From assembly GCA_048976805.1 (NCBI GenBank), contig JBHGUR010000101.1, positions 1 through 64,000 of the forward strand: a stretch of DNA of 64,000 bases, given 5' to 3'. The notes below the pieces were generated by a model. That model ran no database searches. It was not told the origin of the DNA and was given only the letters and a program-made list of their open reading frames with translations. Origin of the DNA: Ectobacillus sp048976805. Lineage in GTDB: Bacteria > Bacillota > Bacilli > Bacillales > Bacillaceae_G. Below are positions 26,613-35,906 of this stretch, piece after piece. The stretch's first letter is position 1. Each line of letters begins with the position of its first letter. A program made the translations under genes and the position numbers.

Positions 26613-27293
26613 ATGCTATACCTAATTTATTTCCTCATTATCTTAATTGTTCCGCTTGTTGCACAAGCAAAGGTGCGCAGCGCCTACAGCAAATATTCAC
26701 AAGTATATTCAACATCAGGGATGACCGGAGCGCAAGTCGCACGCAGAATTTTAGATGCAAATGGATTATACGATGTTGCTGTGGAGGAAACACCGGGCTA
26801 TTTATCTGATCACTACGATCCACGTACGAAGACAGTTCGTTTATCTACTAATAATTACTATGGACAGTCTGTCGCCGGAACAGCTGTAGCTGCTCATGAG
26901 GTCGGACACGCGATTCAGGATGCGAGGGATTATAACTTTATGCGTTTTCGCCATGCGCTTGTACCGGTGGCGAATTTAGGATCAAATATGTCTTGGATTT
27001 TTATTATGATTGGTATTTTCGCTGGGTTGACCAATATGCTTCTGCTTGGCATCGTTTTAATGGCTGCAGGCGTTTTATTTCAACTTATTACTCTACCAGT
27101 TGAATTTGATGCTTCGCGCCGTGCCATGAAGCAAATTACCGCTTTAGGAATTGTAGATCATACGGAAGAAGGGCGCGCGCGCAAAGTGTTAAACGCGGCT
27201 GCGCTTACTTACGTTGCCGCGGCGGCAGTAGCTGTATTTGAGCTGTTACGTCTTGTTCTCATTTATACGGGGATGCAGCGAAGCGATGAGTAA
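26613..27293 (+). CDS. YugP-type membrane zinc metallopeptidase
   Basis: A 226-residue membrane protein with the zinc motif HEVGH in AAHEVGHAIQDARDYNFM (about residue 95), a third ligand likely in LPVEFDASRRA, and several hydrophobic helices. It resembles the YugP (DUF/peptidase of the M48-like zinc type) family. Its substrate is unknown. I chose ATG 26613, six bases after TGGAGG; the ATG at 26607 is too close to that site. In B. subtilis yugP lies elsewhere, so its place here differs. It meets the next gene tail to tail at a terminator. Confidence 0.88.
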   Translation: MLYLIYFLIILIVPLVAQAKVRSAYSKYSQVYSTSGMTGAQVARRILDANGLYDVAVEETPGYLSDHYDPRTKTVRLSTNNYYGQSVAGTAVAAHEVGHAIQDARDYNFMRFRHALVPVANLGSNMSWIFIMIGIFAGLTNMLLLGIVLMAAGVLFQLITLPVEFDASRRAMKQITALGIVDHTEEGRARKVLNAAALTYVAAAAVAVFELLRLVLIYTGMQRSDE

Positions 27294-27303
27294 AATAAAC
27301 ATA

Positions 27304-27338
27304 ATTAAAAGGCTATCAAAACGGTAGCCTTTTAATTA
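27304..27338. terminator. Bidirectional terminator between the YugP-like and YitT genes
   Basis: A stem with ATTAAAAGGCTA pairing TAGCCTTTTAAT serves both converging genes; both strands have a T-rich tail. The YitT stop codon lies inside the stem. Confidence 0.85.
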
Positions 27339-28213
27339 TGGAGCGGGTTTTTATTTTCATCTAAAGTAAAGCCTTCCCCAATGACATCGTGCACATCGCT
27401 TACTGCTACAAAGGCGTGCGGATCGATGGCGGTAATAATGCTTTTTAACTTTACAATTTCATTTTTCGCAACGACACAATATAAAACATCTCGCTCAAGC
27501 TTTGTATAAGTGCCGACACCCTTTAGAAAAGTGGCTCCCCGATCCATCTGGGATAAAATTTGCTTTGCGATTTCCTCATTTTTATCGGAGATAATAGTTG
27601 TCCCTTTGGCTGCATAAGCCCCTTCTTGCATAAAGTCAATAACACGCGCGCCTACAAATACGGCAACGAGCGTATACATGCCTTCTCGGTAAGATAAGTA
27701 TGTAACAATGGAAAGGCCGATGACAACCGCATCAAATAAAAACATCGTTTTTCCCATGCTCCAGCCCGCATATTTATGTGCGAGGCGCGCGATAATATCA
27801 ACGCCCCCGGTTGTTCCCCCGAAGCGGAAGATGATACCAAGTCCGACTCCGATAAATACGCCGGCAAACAGCGCCGCGAGCGTCATATCATTTTGCAAAT
27901 TTAGATGGAGGTTGAAAAATTCATATCGTTGGAACACCCATAAAAAGACAGAAAGGCTAAATGTGCCGATGAAAGTATAAATAAACGTAGTTCTTCCTAG
28001 CAGCTTCCAGCCTACAAAAAAGAGCGGTATATTCAGGATAAGATTCGTATAGGACGGATCTAATTTAAACAGAAAATACAGTAAAAGCGTAATGCCGGTA
28101 AAGCCGCCTTCTGCTAGATGATTTTCAATGTTTATGTTGACGATGCCAAATGAAAAAATAGCCGAGCCAAGTAAAATAAAGAAGATATTGCGGATTTTAA
28201 TATTTGAAAGCAT
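27332..28213 (-). CDS. ypjC: YitT family membrane protein (YpjC)
   Basis: A 293-residue membrane protein with about five helices in the N-terminal 200 residues and a C-terminal DUF2179 domain, containing GTYTKLERDVLYCVVAKNE. It matches the YitT family; B. subtilis YpjC is the member at this locus. The function is unknown, but such C-terminal domains are thought to be ligand sensors. It lies opposite to the surrounding genes. The start ATG at 28213 is preceded on the minus strand by ACAGGGGGAATAGC. Confidence 0.9.
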   Translation of the reverse strand: MLSNIKIRNIFFILLGSAIFSFGIVNINIENHLAEGGFTGITLLLYFLFKLDPSYTNLILNIPLFFVGWKLLGRTTFIYTFIGTFSLSVFLWVFQRYEFFNLHLNLQNDMTLAALFAGVFIGVGLGIIFRFGGTTGGVDIIARLAHKYAGWSMGKTMFLFDAVVIGLSIVTYLSYREGMYTLVAVFVGARVIDFMQEGAYAAKGTTIISDKNEEIAKQILSQMDRGATFLKGVGTYTKLERDVLYCVVAKNEIVKLKSIITAIDPHAFVAVSDVHDVIGEGFTLDENKNPLHN

Positions 28214-28392
28214 GCTATTCCCCCTGTTATGTAGTACAACAACATCTTATTATAATGTATCCTTTATATGCTGGCAAATTATGTGCAAAGAGCAGTAAAA
28301 TTTGTCAAAAGCGCAGGAATTGACTAACATGATAAGTGAAATAAAAGCAAATGTTTTAGTTGATATGGGAACATGCAGAAGAAAGGAGTCGA

Positions 28393-28740
28393 GTGGACGT
28401 TATGGAAAATAAAACAATGAAAACGATGCAGCAAGAAGTGGACGCTTATATAAGCCAGTATAAAGAAGGATATTTCAGTCCGCTTGCGATGATGGCAAGA
28501 TTGACTGAGGAGCTAGGGGAACTTGCGCGTGAAATTAACCATTACTATGGGGAAAAGCCGAAAAAATCAACTGAACAAGAAAGAACGATTGAAGAGGAGC
28601 TAGGGGATGTATTATTTGTTATGATTTGTATGGCAAATAGCTTGAACATTGATCTAGAAACAGCACATAATATGGTGATGGAAAAATTCAGCACGCGTGA
28701 TAAGGACCGATGGACACGCATTGAAGAGGGAGAGAATTAG
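28393..28740 (+). CDS. ypjD: MazG-like nucleotide pyrophosphohydrolase
   Basis: A 115-residue all-alpha MazG-type NTP pyrophosphohydrolase that removes pyrophosphate from abnormal nucleotides. The metal-binding EELGELAREIN and EEELGDVLFVMIC motifs are both intact. GTG at 28393 follows AGGAG with 4 bases; ATG at 28402 gives a 112-residue form closer to B. subtilis YpjD (111) but with a 13-base spacing. dapB begins 2 bases after its stop. Confidence 0.93.
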   Translation: MDVMENKTMKTMQQEVDAYISQYKEGYFSPLAMMARLTEELGELAREINHYYGEKPKKSTEQERTIEEELGDVLFVMICMANSLNIDLETAHNMVMEKFSTRDKDRWTRIEEGEN

Positions 28741-28742
28741 AA

Positions 28743-29543
28743 ATGAAAGAAATTCGAGTAGTAGTAGCCGGACCAAGAGGGAGAATGGGCCAAGAGGCGC
28801 TTCGCCTGATTGAAAGGACACCTAGCCTTCAGCTTGCCGCAGCTGTTGACCGCAAAAATGGAGGAAAAAAGGTGTCTGAAATAGAAGGCTTGCCATCTTT
28901 GGAGGCGCCGGTATACGAGGATTTACAGCAGTGTTTAGAGGAAGTGCAAGCCGATGTGCTCCTTGATTTAACAACGCCGGAAATCGGTAAAAAACATGTA
29001 CATATCGCATTGGCATATGGCGTTCGGTCTGTTATTGGAACAACAGGATTTACAGAGGAAGAGCTTATTGAACTGAAAAACACGGCAAAAGAACGCAAAG
29101 TCGGCACGATTATTGCGCCAAATTTCGCAATTGGCGCTGTACTCATGATGAAATTTGCACAAATGGCCGCGAAATATTTCCAGGATGTAGAGGTTGTTGA
29201 GTTGCATCACGACCAAAAGCTTGATGCCCCGTCGGGAACAGCGCTAAAGACAGCGGACTTAATCCGCACTGTAAGGGAACCAAAAAAGCAAGGGCATCCG
29301 AATGAAACAGAGGAGCTGCAGGGAGCACGCGGTGCAGAGGTGGACGGCATTCGCATTCATAGCGTTCGTCTTCCAGGGTTGATTGCGCATCAAGAAGTAT
29401 TATTTGGCGGCGACGGCCAAATGCTGACAATCCGCCACGATTCTTTTAACCGTACATCGTTTATGTCCGGCGTAAAGCTGGCGCTTGAAACGGTTATGAA
29501 GCTTGACTCGCTTGTATACGGCCTTGAAAATATTGTCGATTAA
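28743..29543 (+). CDS. dapB: 4-hydroxy-tetrahydrodipicolinate reductase
   Basis: A 266-residue enzyme of lysine and diaminopimelate synthesis. It also supplies the path to dipicolinate in spores. The NAD(P)-binding loop is VAGPRGRMGQEALRL, the active-site segment is ELHHDQKLDAPSGTA, and GTTGFTEEE is conserved. RBS GGGAGAGAA. It stands between ypjD and mgsA, as in B. subtilis. Confidence 0.98.
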   Translation: MKEIRVVVAGPRGRMGQEALRLIERTPSLQLAAAVDRKNGGKKVSEIEGLPSLEAPVYEDLQQCLEEVQADVLLDLTTPEIGKKHVHIALAYGVRSVIGTTGFTEEELIELKNTAKERKVGTIIAPNFAIGAVLMMKFAQMAAKYFQDVEVVELHHDQKLDAPSGTALKTADLIRTVREPKKQGHPNETEELQGARGAEVDGIRIHSVRLPGLIAHQEVLFGGDGQMLTIRHDSFNRTSFMSGVKLALETVMKLDSLVYGLENIVD

Positions 29544-29557
29544 AGGGGAAGCGGCTG

Positions 29558-29953
29558 ATGAAAATTGCATTAATTGCTCACGATAAAAAGAAAGAAGATA
29601 TGGTATCGTTTGCTTTTGCTTATAAACCTATTCTTGAAAAGCATGAACTGTTCGCAACAGGCACGACTGGTCTTCGCATTATGGAGGCGACAGAGCTGGC
29701 GGTCACGCGTTACCAATCAGGGCCTCTTGGAGGTGATCAAGAAATCGGCGCGATGATTGCCAAAAATGATATGGATATGGTGATTTTTTTCCGTGACCCG
29801 CTAACGGCCCAGCCCCATGAACCAGATGTGAATGCATTGTTGCGGCTTTGCGATGTATATGCAATTCCGCTTGCTACAAATATGGCAAGCGCCGAGCTAT
29901 TGATGCATGCTTTAGAACGAGGAGATTTAAATTACCGAACGCTACGAAAATGA
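29558..29953 (+). CDS. mgsA: Methylglyoxal synthase
   Basis: A 131-residue enzyme that turns dihydroxyacetone phosphate into methylglyoxal, a relief route when glycolytic phosphates accumulate. The signatures AHDKKKEDM, FATGTTGLRIMEAT and SGPLGGDQEIGAMIA carry the phosphate-binding and catalytic residues. RBS AAAGGGGAAGCG. It sits before the bacillithiol genes; bacillithiol helps detoxify methylglyoxal, which gives the grouping sense. Confidence 0.97.
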   Translation: MKIALIAHDKKKEDMVSFAFAYKPILEKHELFATGTTGLRIMEATELAVTRYQSGPLGGDQEIGAMIAKNDMDMVIFFRDPLTAQPHEPDVNALLRLCDVYAIPLATNMASAELLMHALERGDLNYRTLRK

Positions 29954-29963
29954 GGAGAACAAC

Positions 29964-30665
29964 ATGAATACACTTCATATATTAGCGATTGGCGCCCATG
30001 CGGACGATGTAGAAATCGGCATGGGCGGAACGCTTGCCAAATATAAAAAATGCGGATACCAAGTGGGAATTTGTGACTTGACGGAGGCGGAGCTTTCTTC
30101 AAACGGAACGGTAGAACTGCGCAAGCAGGAAGCGCAGGAAGCTGCACGGATTATTGGAGTCGATGTACGCGTTAATTTAGGGTTTCCGGATCGCGGGCTT
30201 CAGTGGAAAGAGGAATATGTTGCAAAGGTTGTAGAAGTAATCCGCACATATAAACCGAAAATTGTATTTGCTCCGTTTCACGAAGACCGGCACCCCGATC
30301 ATGCCGCATGCGCGCGTCTCGTCGAAGAAGCTGTATTTTCAGCCGGTATCCGCAAATATTTACCAAAACAGGAGGCGCACCGCGTACAGGCTATATATTT
30401 TTATATGATTAACGGATTTCAAAAGCCTTCATTTTGTATAGACGTGAGCGAAGAGATGCCTATCAAAACAGCAGCTTTAAAAGCTTACGCCAGTCAATTT
30501 GCAAAAGGGGCAAATGGGGTAAGCACCCCTTTAACTGAAGGGTATGTGGAAACAGTAGTGGCAAGAGAGAAACTATTCGGAAAAGAAATTGGAACAGCAT
30601 ATGCCGAAGGGTTTATAAGCAAAAAGCCTCTTGTTTTAAATGGAGATTTACTAGGAGGTTTATAA
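29964..30665 (+). CDS. bshB1: Bacillithiol biosynthesis deacetylase
   Basis: A 233-residue zinc-dependent deacetylase of the LmbE-like family that removes the acetyl group from GlcNAc-malate, the second step of bacillithiol synthesis. The metal motif AIGAHADDVEIGMGGT is at the N-terminus and the later HEDRHPDHAACARL gives the third ligand. RBS TGAGGAGAACAAC. The stop is followed at once by the bshA start, so the two first steps are co-encoded. Confidence 0.97.
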   Translation: MNTLHILAIGAHADDVEIGMGGTLAKYKKCGYQVGICDLTEAELSSNGTVELRKQEAQEAARIIGVDVRVNLGFPDRGLQWKEEYVAKVVEVIRTYKPKIVFAPFHEDRHPDHAACARLVEEAVFSAGIRKYLPKQEAHRVQAIYFYMINGFQKPSFCIDVSEEMPIKTAALKAYASQFAKGANGVSTPLTEGYVETVVAREKLFGKEIGTAYAEGFISKKPLVLNGDLLGGL

Positions 30666-31808
30666 ATGAAATTAAAAATCGGAATTACATGTTATCCCTC
30701 TGTAGGGGGCTCTGGCGTAGTCGGGACAGAACTCGGAAAGCTGCTTGCGGAACGGGGCCATGAAATTCATTTTATTACATCCGGCATGCCATTTCGTTTA
30801 AATAAATTTTATCCGAATATTTATTGCCACGAAGTGGAAGTCAATCAATATTCCGTATTTCAATATCCTCCTTATGATTTGGCTCTAGCAAGCAAAATGG
30901 CAGAGGTGGCAAAGCGGGAAAAATTGGACTTGCTCCATGTACATTACGCAATGCCCCACGCAGTATGCGCGTATTTAGCTAAGCAGATGGTTGGAGAAAG
31001 CTTGAAGATTGTAACGACGCTGCACGGAACAGATATTACCATTTTAGGATATGATTCCTCTTTAAATAATTTAATTCGCTTTGGCATTGAGAAGTCTGAT
31101 GTTGTTACCGCTGTATCAAGCTCGCTCGCTGAGGAAACGCATCGGCTCATTAAGCCGAAAAAGCAAATTCAAACCGTTTACAACTTTATTGACGAGCGTG
31201 TATATCGAGCGCAAGATATGTCCCATTTAAGGAAAGAATACGGTATTTCCAAAGAGGAAAAAGTAATCATTCACATTTCTAATTTCCGCAAAGTAAAACG
31301 GGTTGAGGACGTAATCCGTTCTTTTGCTATTATTGAACAAAGTGTGCCTGCTAAGCTCCTTCTTGTCGGCGATGGTCCGGAATATGGAGCTATGACACGG
31401 CTTGTAAAATGTTTAAATTTAGAGCACAAGGTGTTATTTTTAGGAAAGCAGGATAATGTCGAAGATTTGTTGGCAATGAGCGACTTGCTTCTATTGCTTT
31501 CGGAAAAAGAGAGTTTTGGCCTTGTTTTGCTAGAGGCAATGTCGTGCGGAGTGCCATGTATTGGGACGAACGTTGGCGGCATTCCGGAGGTTATTGAGGA
31601 TGGCGAAACTGGATATATATGCGAACTCGGGGATATTGATGGGATTGCCAGTAAGGCTATAAATGTATTGCAAAATGAAGTATTGCACAAGCATATAACC
31701 ATACAGGCAAAGAAAGCTGTAACAGATCGGTTTGGCTCTAACCATATTGTTTCGCAATACGAGTCTATTTACTATCAATTGCTAGGTGAACAACATGGAG
31801 CAATTTAA
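30666..31808 (+). CDS. bshA: N-acetyl-alpha-D-glucosaminyl-L-malate synthase
   Basis: A 380-residue GT4-family glycosyltransferase that joins UDP-GlcNAc to L-malate, the first step of bacillithiol synthesis. The N-terminal SVGGSGVVGTELG loop and the C-terminal ESFGLVLLEAMSCGVPCIGTNVGG nucleotide-binding region (E-x7-E motif) are clear. RBS CTAGGAGGTTTATAA lies within the end of bshB1. It overlaps cca by 14 bases. Confidence 0.97.
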   Translation: MKLKIGITCYPSVGGSGVVGTELGKLLAERGHEIHFITSGMPFRLNKFYPNIYCHEVEVNQYSVFQYPPYDLALASKMAEVAKREKLDLLHVHYAMPHAVCAYLAKQMVGESLKIVTTLHGTDITILGYDSSLNNLIRFGIEKSDVVTAVSSSLAEETHRLIKPKKQIQTVYNFIDERVYRAQDMSHLRKEYGISKEEKVIIHISNFRKVKRVEDVIRSFAIIEQSVPAKLLLVGDGPEYGAMTRLVKCLNLEHKVLFLGKQDNVEDLLAMSDLLLLLSEKESFGLVLLEAMSCGVPCIGTNVGGIPEVIEDGETGYICELGDIDGIASKAINVLQNEVLHKHITIQAKKAVTDRFGSNHIVSQYESIYYQLLGEQHGAI

Positions 31809-32988
31809 GGAAGCCGCTTCGATTATTAAAACCCTAAAGAAAAATGGTTATGAAGCTTATTTTGTAGGCGGGAGCGTGCGCGATTATTTAATCGGCAGGC
31901 CAATCGGTGATATTGACATTGCCACATCCGCTTTGCCGCAGGACGTGATGCGCCTGTTTCCGCGCCACGTGCCGGTCGGCTTAGAGCACGGAACTGTCAT
32001 CGTTTTACATAAAGAGATTCCATATGAGGTTACGACCTTTAGGATAGAATCTGGGTATGAGGATTTTCGTCGCCCTTCTGCCGTTACCTTTGTCCGTTTG
32101 CTTAAAGAGGATTTACAGCGCAGAGATTTCACAATGAATGCCATCGCTATGACAGAGCAGGGAGAAATTGTAGACCCTTTTGCCGGTCGTGAAGCCATTT
32201 TCAAAAGGCAAATTGAAACAGTCGGAAATCCTCATGAGCGATTTCAGGAGGATGCATTGCGAATGATGCGCGGAATTCGTTTTGTAAGCACGCTCGGTTT
32301 CACATTGACTCCATTAACGAAGCAGGCAATCGCCGACCATGTAGCACTGCTTGACCATATTGCGATAGAACGCATTGCAGCAGAGTTTGAAAAGCTATTA
32401 ACCGGACAATATGTAACACAAGCGCTTTGTTTATTGGCGGAGACGCGACTATGCGAGCATTTGCCTCATTTTGAGCAAAAACGGGAGGCGCTCGTACAAG
32501 CGGCACAATACGATTGGACAGAGATAAAGACGCACATAGAGGCATGGGTGTTTTTGCTGTATATAATGCAAGAGCCATCTCCAGAGGAAGTGTTAAAGAG
32601 CTGGAAGTTGCCGAACAAAACGATAAAAAGCATTGTACAAGTTTTAAAGTTTTTGTATAAGCGAACTGGAAATAACTGGGATGGAATGCTGCTATATGAG
32701 GCTAAAGAAGATGCGGCAGTGATGGCTGAGACACTTTATTGTGTACTTTCGCGAACAAAAGCTGCGCCTGCGGTAGAGAAAGTGAGAACAGCTTATTGGA
32801 ATTTGCCCATTCACGACCGGAAGGAATTGCAGGTAGCAGGCAAGGATTTGCTGCAATGGTCAAGCAAGCAGGCGGGGCCTTGGGTAGCGGAAGTTTTACG
32901 AGGAATTGAACGGGCTGTTGTATGTGGGCAGCTTGAAAATTCAAAAGAACGCATTAAGGAGTGGCTGAACAGATGCAGTCTACTATAA
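31795..32988 (+). CDS. cca: CCA tRNA nucleotidyltransferase
   Basis: A 397-residue class II nucleotidyltransferase that adds or repairs the CCA end of tRNAs. The head-domain motif GGSVRDYLIGRPIGDIDIATSA has the metal-binding DxD (DID), and LQRRDFTMNAIAM and the RFQEDALRMMRGIRF motif follow. I chose ATG at 31795 with AGGTGA upstream; GTG at 31786 is the alternative. It overlaps both neighbours, bshA at its start and birA at its end. Confidence 0.97.
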   Translation: MEQFKEAASIIKTLKKNGYEAYFVGGSVRDYLIGRPIGDIDIATSALPQDVMRLFPRHVPVGLEHGTVIVLHKEIPYEVTTFRIESGYEDFRRPSAVTFVRLLKEDLQRRDFTMNAIAMTEQGEIVDPFAGREAIFKRQIETVGNPHERFQEDALRMMRGIRFVSTLGFTLTPLTKQAIADHVALLDHIAIERIAAEFEKLLTGQYVTQALCLLAETRLCEHLPHFEQKREALVQAAQYDWTEIKTHIEAWVFLLYIMQEPSPEEVLKSWKLPNKTIKSIVQVLKFLYKRTGNNWDGMLLYEAKEDAAVMAETLYCVLSRTKAAPAVEKVRTAYWNLPIHDRKELQVAGKDLLQWSSKQAGPWVAEVLRGIERAVVCGQLENSKERIKEWLNRCSLL

Positions 32989-33950
32989 GAAAACAGCTTT
33001 TGGAAATGTTTTCAGAAGCAAATGGAGAGTTTGTATCCGGACAAGCCATCAGTGAAAAGCTAGGCTGTTCCCGGACTGCTGTGTGGAAGCATATGGAAGA
33101 TCTCCGTAAAGAAGGGTATGAATTAGAAGCAGTTCGCCGTCTCGGCTATCGAATTGTTGATAAGCCGGATAAAGTGACGAGCAACGAAATTCAGCTTGGA
33201 TTGCAAACGGAGTACATCGGGCGCCATGTCCACTTTGAAGAAACGGTAGAGTCTACACAAAAAATTGCTGCCCGTCTCGTATACGAAGGAACTCCTGAAG
33301 GGACAGTTGTTGTAGCAGAGGAGCAAACAGAAGGGCGCGGCCGCTTAAATCGCAAATGGCACTCCCAAAAAGGAACAGGCATATGGATGAGCATTGTGCT
33401 TCGTCCTGCCATTCCGATTCAACGGGCTCCGCAGCTTACGTTGTTGGCAGCGGTGAGCGTAGCTCAGGCCATTGAAAAGTGCACTGGCTTATCTGTCGGC
33501 ATTAAGTGGCCGAATGATATTTTAATCAACGGTAAAAAGGCGGTTGGCATTTTAACTGAATTGCAAGCGGAAACAGATAAAATTAATGCGGTTATTATTG
33601 GCATCGGCATTAATGTGAATCAGAAAAAAGAGCATTTCCCTAAGGACATTCGAGATATTGCAACGTCTTTAGCGATTGAGGCAGGGAACATGGTGAACCG
33701 TGCTGAACTTATGCAAACCATTTTTGAGCAAATGGAGAAACTATACAAGGAATATTTAGCAAATGGCTTTGGAATGATTAAATTATTATGGGAAAGCCAT
33801 GCAATTAGCATCGGCAAGGTCATTACGGCCCGAAGCATTACACAGACGCTTGTTGGGACTGCAAAAGGCATTACTGAAGATGGGGTTTTGATGCTTGAGG
33901 ACGAAGAGGGAATCGTTCATTTTATTCATTCGGCCGATATTGAAATTTAG
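32973..33950 (+). CDS. birA: Biotin-protein ligase and biotin repressor
   Basis: A 325-residue bifunctional protein. The N-terminal 65 residues are a winged helix (GCSRTAVWKHMEDLRKEGYE) that binds biotin-operon DNA. The ligase domain has GRGRLNRKWHSQKGTGIWMS and KWPNDILINGKKAVGIL, and it attaches biotin to acetyl-CoA and pyruvate carboxylases. The start ATG at 32973 gives MQSTIRKQLLEMF, which fits the family; GTG at 32961 would overlap the ribosome binding site. It overlaps the cca stop by 16 bases. Confidence 0.97.
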   Translation: MQSTIRKQLLEMFSEANGEFVSGQAISEKLGCSRTAVWKHMEDLRKEGYELEAVRRLGYRIVDKPDKVTSNEIQLGLQTEYIGRHVHFEETVESTQKIAARLVYEGTPEGTVVVAEEQTEGRGRLNRKWHSQKGTGIWMSIVLRPAIPIQRAPQLTLLAAVSVAQAIEKCTGLSVGIKWPNDILINGKKAVGILTELQAETDKINAVIIGIGINVNQKKEHFPKDIRDIATSLAIEAGNMVNRAELMQTIFEQMEKLYKEYLANGFGMIKLLWESHAISIGKVITARSITQTLVGTAKGITEDGVLMLEDEEGIVHFIHSADIEI

Positions 33951-33974
33951 TAGTGCATATTGCACAGATTTTGA

Positions 33975-34138
33975 TATAATGAATTCAAATACGGGCAGTA
34001 TCTGGGGGAACTGCACCATTATACTAAATAAAATTTGAATCTAACGGATTCTGCCTGGATCCATATAACAGGACTGGGACAGAGGGATGAGAGTGCAATA
34101 TACAATCCTTCTTTCCGCATGGAAAGAAGGATTTTTTG
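33975..34138 (+). ncRNA. Structured leader RNA of panBCD with terminator, candidate pan motif
   Basis: A TATAAT (33975-33980) is followed by a 160-base region with no reading frame. ATTCAAAT pairs ATTTGAAT around an inner hairpin with GCAGT and ACTGC. A second hairpin pairs TCTGCCTG with CAGG and CAGA around a bulge. A strong terminator (AATCCTTCTTTCC with GGAAAGAAGGATT, then T-rich, 34104-34138) ends it before panB. Leader plus terminator before pantothenate genes suggests control by attenuation. It may be the published pan RNA motif found before panB; I cannot confirm the consensus. Confidence 0.55.
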
Positions 34139-34209
34139 TATAGAGAAACTGCGTGCTGCAGTCGGCTTCGCTTCGTCCCTCTCCTTTTTCCGAATTAAGG
34201 GGGAGACAA

Positions 34210-35055
34210 ATGAAAACATCAAAAGACTTTTTGGAAATGAAGCGGCAAGGAGAAGCGATTGCGATGGTTACAGCATATGACTATCCTTCCGCCAAGCTTG
34301 CTGAAGAAGCAAAAGTCGATATGATTTTAGTCGGCGATTCGCTTGGGATGGTTGTGCTCGGATATGATTCCACCATTCCGGTTACAGTTGATGATATGAT
34401 TCATCATACAAAAGCGGTGCGCCGTGGGGCGACGAATACTTTTGTAGTAACAGATATGCCATTTATGTCTTACCACGTATCAAAAGAAGAAACGATGAAA
34501 AACGCAAGGCGTCTTATGCAAGAAGGAGGGGCGCATGCGGTAAAACTAGAAGGAGCCGATGAAGTGGTAGACACGATCCGCCTGCTTACACACGCCGGCG
34601 TGCCTGTTGTCGCCCATCTTGGATTGACGCCACAGTCTGTCGGTGTTTTAGGCGGATATAAGGTGCAAGGAAAAGATGCAGAGAGCGCAAGGAAGCTCCT
34701 TGAAGATGCAAAAAAATGCGAAGAGGCGGGTGCAATGGCGCTTGTGCTAGAGTGTGTACCAAAGCAGCTTGCTGCAGAAGTATCACGGCAGTTGAATATA
34801 CCGACAATCGGTATCGGGGCGGGCAATAAAACAGACGGCCAAGTGCTTGTGTATCATGATCTAATCACATATGGCATTGGCCGCGTTGCGAAATTTGTCA
34901 AGCAATATGCTTCCGTTCAAGGTGAAATTGTAAATGCGATTGAACAATATGTAAATGAAGTAAAAACAAGAGAATTTCCAGAAGATTCCCACTCGTTTAC
35001 GATGAAGGAAGAAGAGCTATCAGCATTGTACGGAGGAAACGCATTATGCAAATAA
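34210..35055 (+). CDS. panB: 3-methyl-2-oxobutanoate hydroxymethyltransferase
   Basis: A 281-residue enzyme that makes ketopantoate from alpha-ketoisovalerate, the first committed step to pantothenate and CoA. The motifs MVTAYDYPSAKLAEEA, VGDSLGMVVLGYDST and HLGLTPQSV are conserved. I chose the ATG at 34210 after AAGGGGGAGACAA; ATG 34153 would start inside the leader region. The stop overlaps the panC start by 10 bases. Confidence 0.97.
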   Translation: MKTSKDFLEMKRQGEAIAMVTAYDYPSAKLAEEAKVDMILVGDSLGMVVLGYDSTIPVTVDDMIHHTKAVRRGATNTFVVTDMPFMSYHVSKEETMKNARRLMQEGGAHAVKLEGADEVVDTIRLLTHAGVPVVAHLGLTPQSVGVLGGYKVQGKDAESARKLLEDAKKCEEAGAMALVLECVPKQLAAEVSRQLNIPTIGIGAGNKTDGQVLVYHDLITYGIGRVAKFVKQYASVQGEIVNAIEQYVNEVKTREFPEDSHSFTMKEEELSALYGGNALCK

Positions 35056-35891
35056 TTTCTGATATTCAAACGATGCAGCAAACGGTTCTCGCTTTTCGCG
35101 ATCAAGGAAAGAAAATCGGTTTTGTGCCAACAATGGGATTTTTGCATGAGGGCCACCTCAGCTTATTGAAAAAAGCAAGACAAGAAAATAATATTGTGAT
35201 TCTTAGTGTATTTGTCAATCCCCTTCAATTTGGCCCGAACGAGGATTTTGACCGCTATCCGCGCGATATTGAACGTGATGAGCAGCTGGCACGCGATGCT
35301 GGTGTGGATTATTTGTTTTATCCGAGTGTAGAGGAAATGTATCCGACGCCGTTAACGACAAAAATTACTGTAACATCCCGTACTGATGTGCTATGCGGAA
35401 AAAAACGCCCTGGCCATTTTGACGGCGTAGCTACCGTTCTTTTAAAGCTGTTTCATATTGCGCTGCCGCACCGGGCTTATTTTGGCATGAAGGATGCACA
35501 GCAAGTGGCTGTCGTGCAAAGCCTTGTGGATGATTATAATATCCCGGTAGAGATCACCCCTGTAGAAACAGTGCGGGAAGCGGATGGGCTTGCCAAAAGC
35601 TCCCGCAATGTTTATTTATCAGATGAAGAGCGCTTGCAAGCTCCGCATCTTTATAAGAGCTTGCTTTTAGCAAAACAGGCAGCGGAAAACGGGGAGCGCA
35701 GTGCCGCCTTTATTCGTGCGCTTATAACGGATTATCTTGTAACGCATACGTCAGGGAAAATCGATTATGTGGAAGTGTATGCGTATCCGGAATTAGAGGA
35801 GGTAAATGAACTAGAAGGCACATGTATTATCGCAATAGCTGTCGTTTTTTCTAAAGCAAGATTAATTGATAATATAATATTGACGGTCTAA
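35046..35891 (+). CDS. panC: Pantothenate synthetase
   Basis: A 281-residue ATP-dependent ligase that joins pantoate and beta-alanine to give pantothenate. The nucleotide-binding PTMGFLHEGHLSLL (HIGH-like) and the FVNPLQFGPNEDFDRYPR and FGMKDAQQ segments are present, with the lysine-rich KSSRNVYLS loop. RBS GGAGGAAACGC is inside panB. panD follows 15 bases after the stop. Confidence 0.97.
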   Translation: MQIISDIQTMQQTVLAFRDQGKKIGFVPTMGFLHEGHLSLLKKARQENNIVILSVFVNPLQFGPNEDFDRYPRDIERDEQLARDAGVDYLFYPSVEEMYPTPLTTKITVTSRTDVLCGKKRPGHFDGVATVLLKLFHIALPHRAYFGMKDAQQVAVVQSLVDDYNIPVEITPVETVREADGLAKSSRNVYLSDEERLQAPHLYKSLLLAKQAAENGERSAAFIRALITDYLVTHTSGKIDYVEVYAYPELEEVNELEGTCIIAIAVVFSKARLIDNIILTV

Positions 35892-35906
35892 TAAGGGGGA
35901 GCATTT

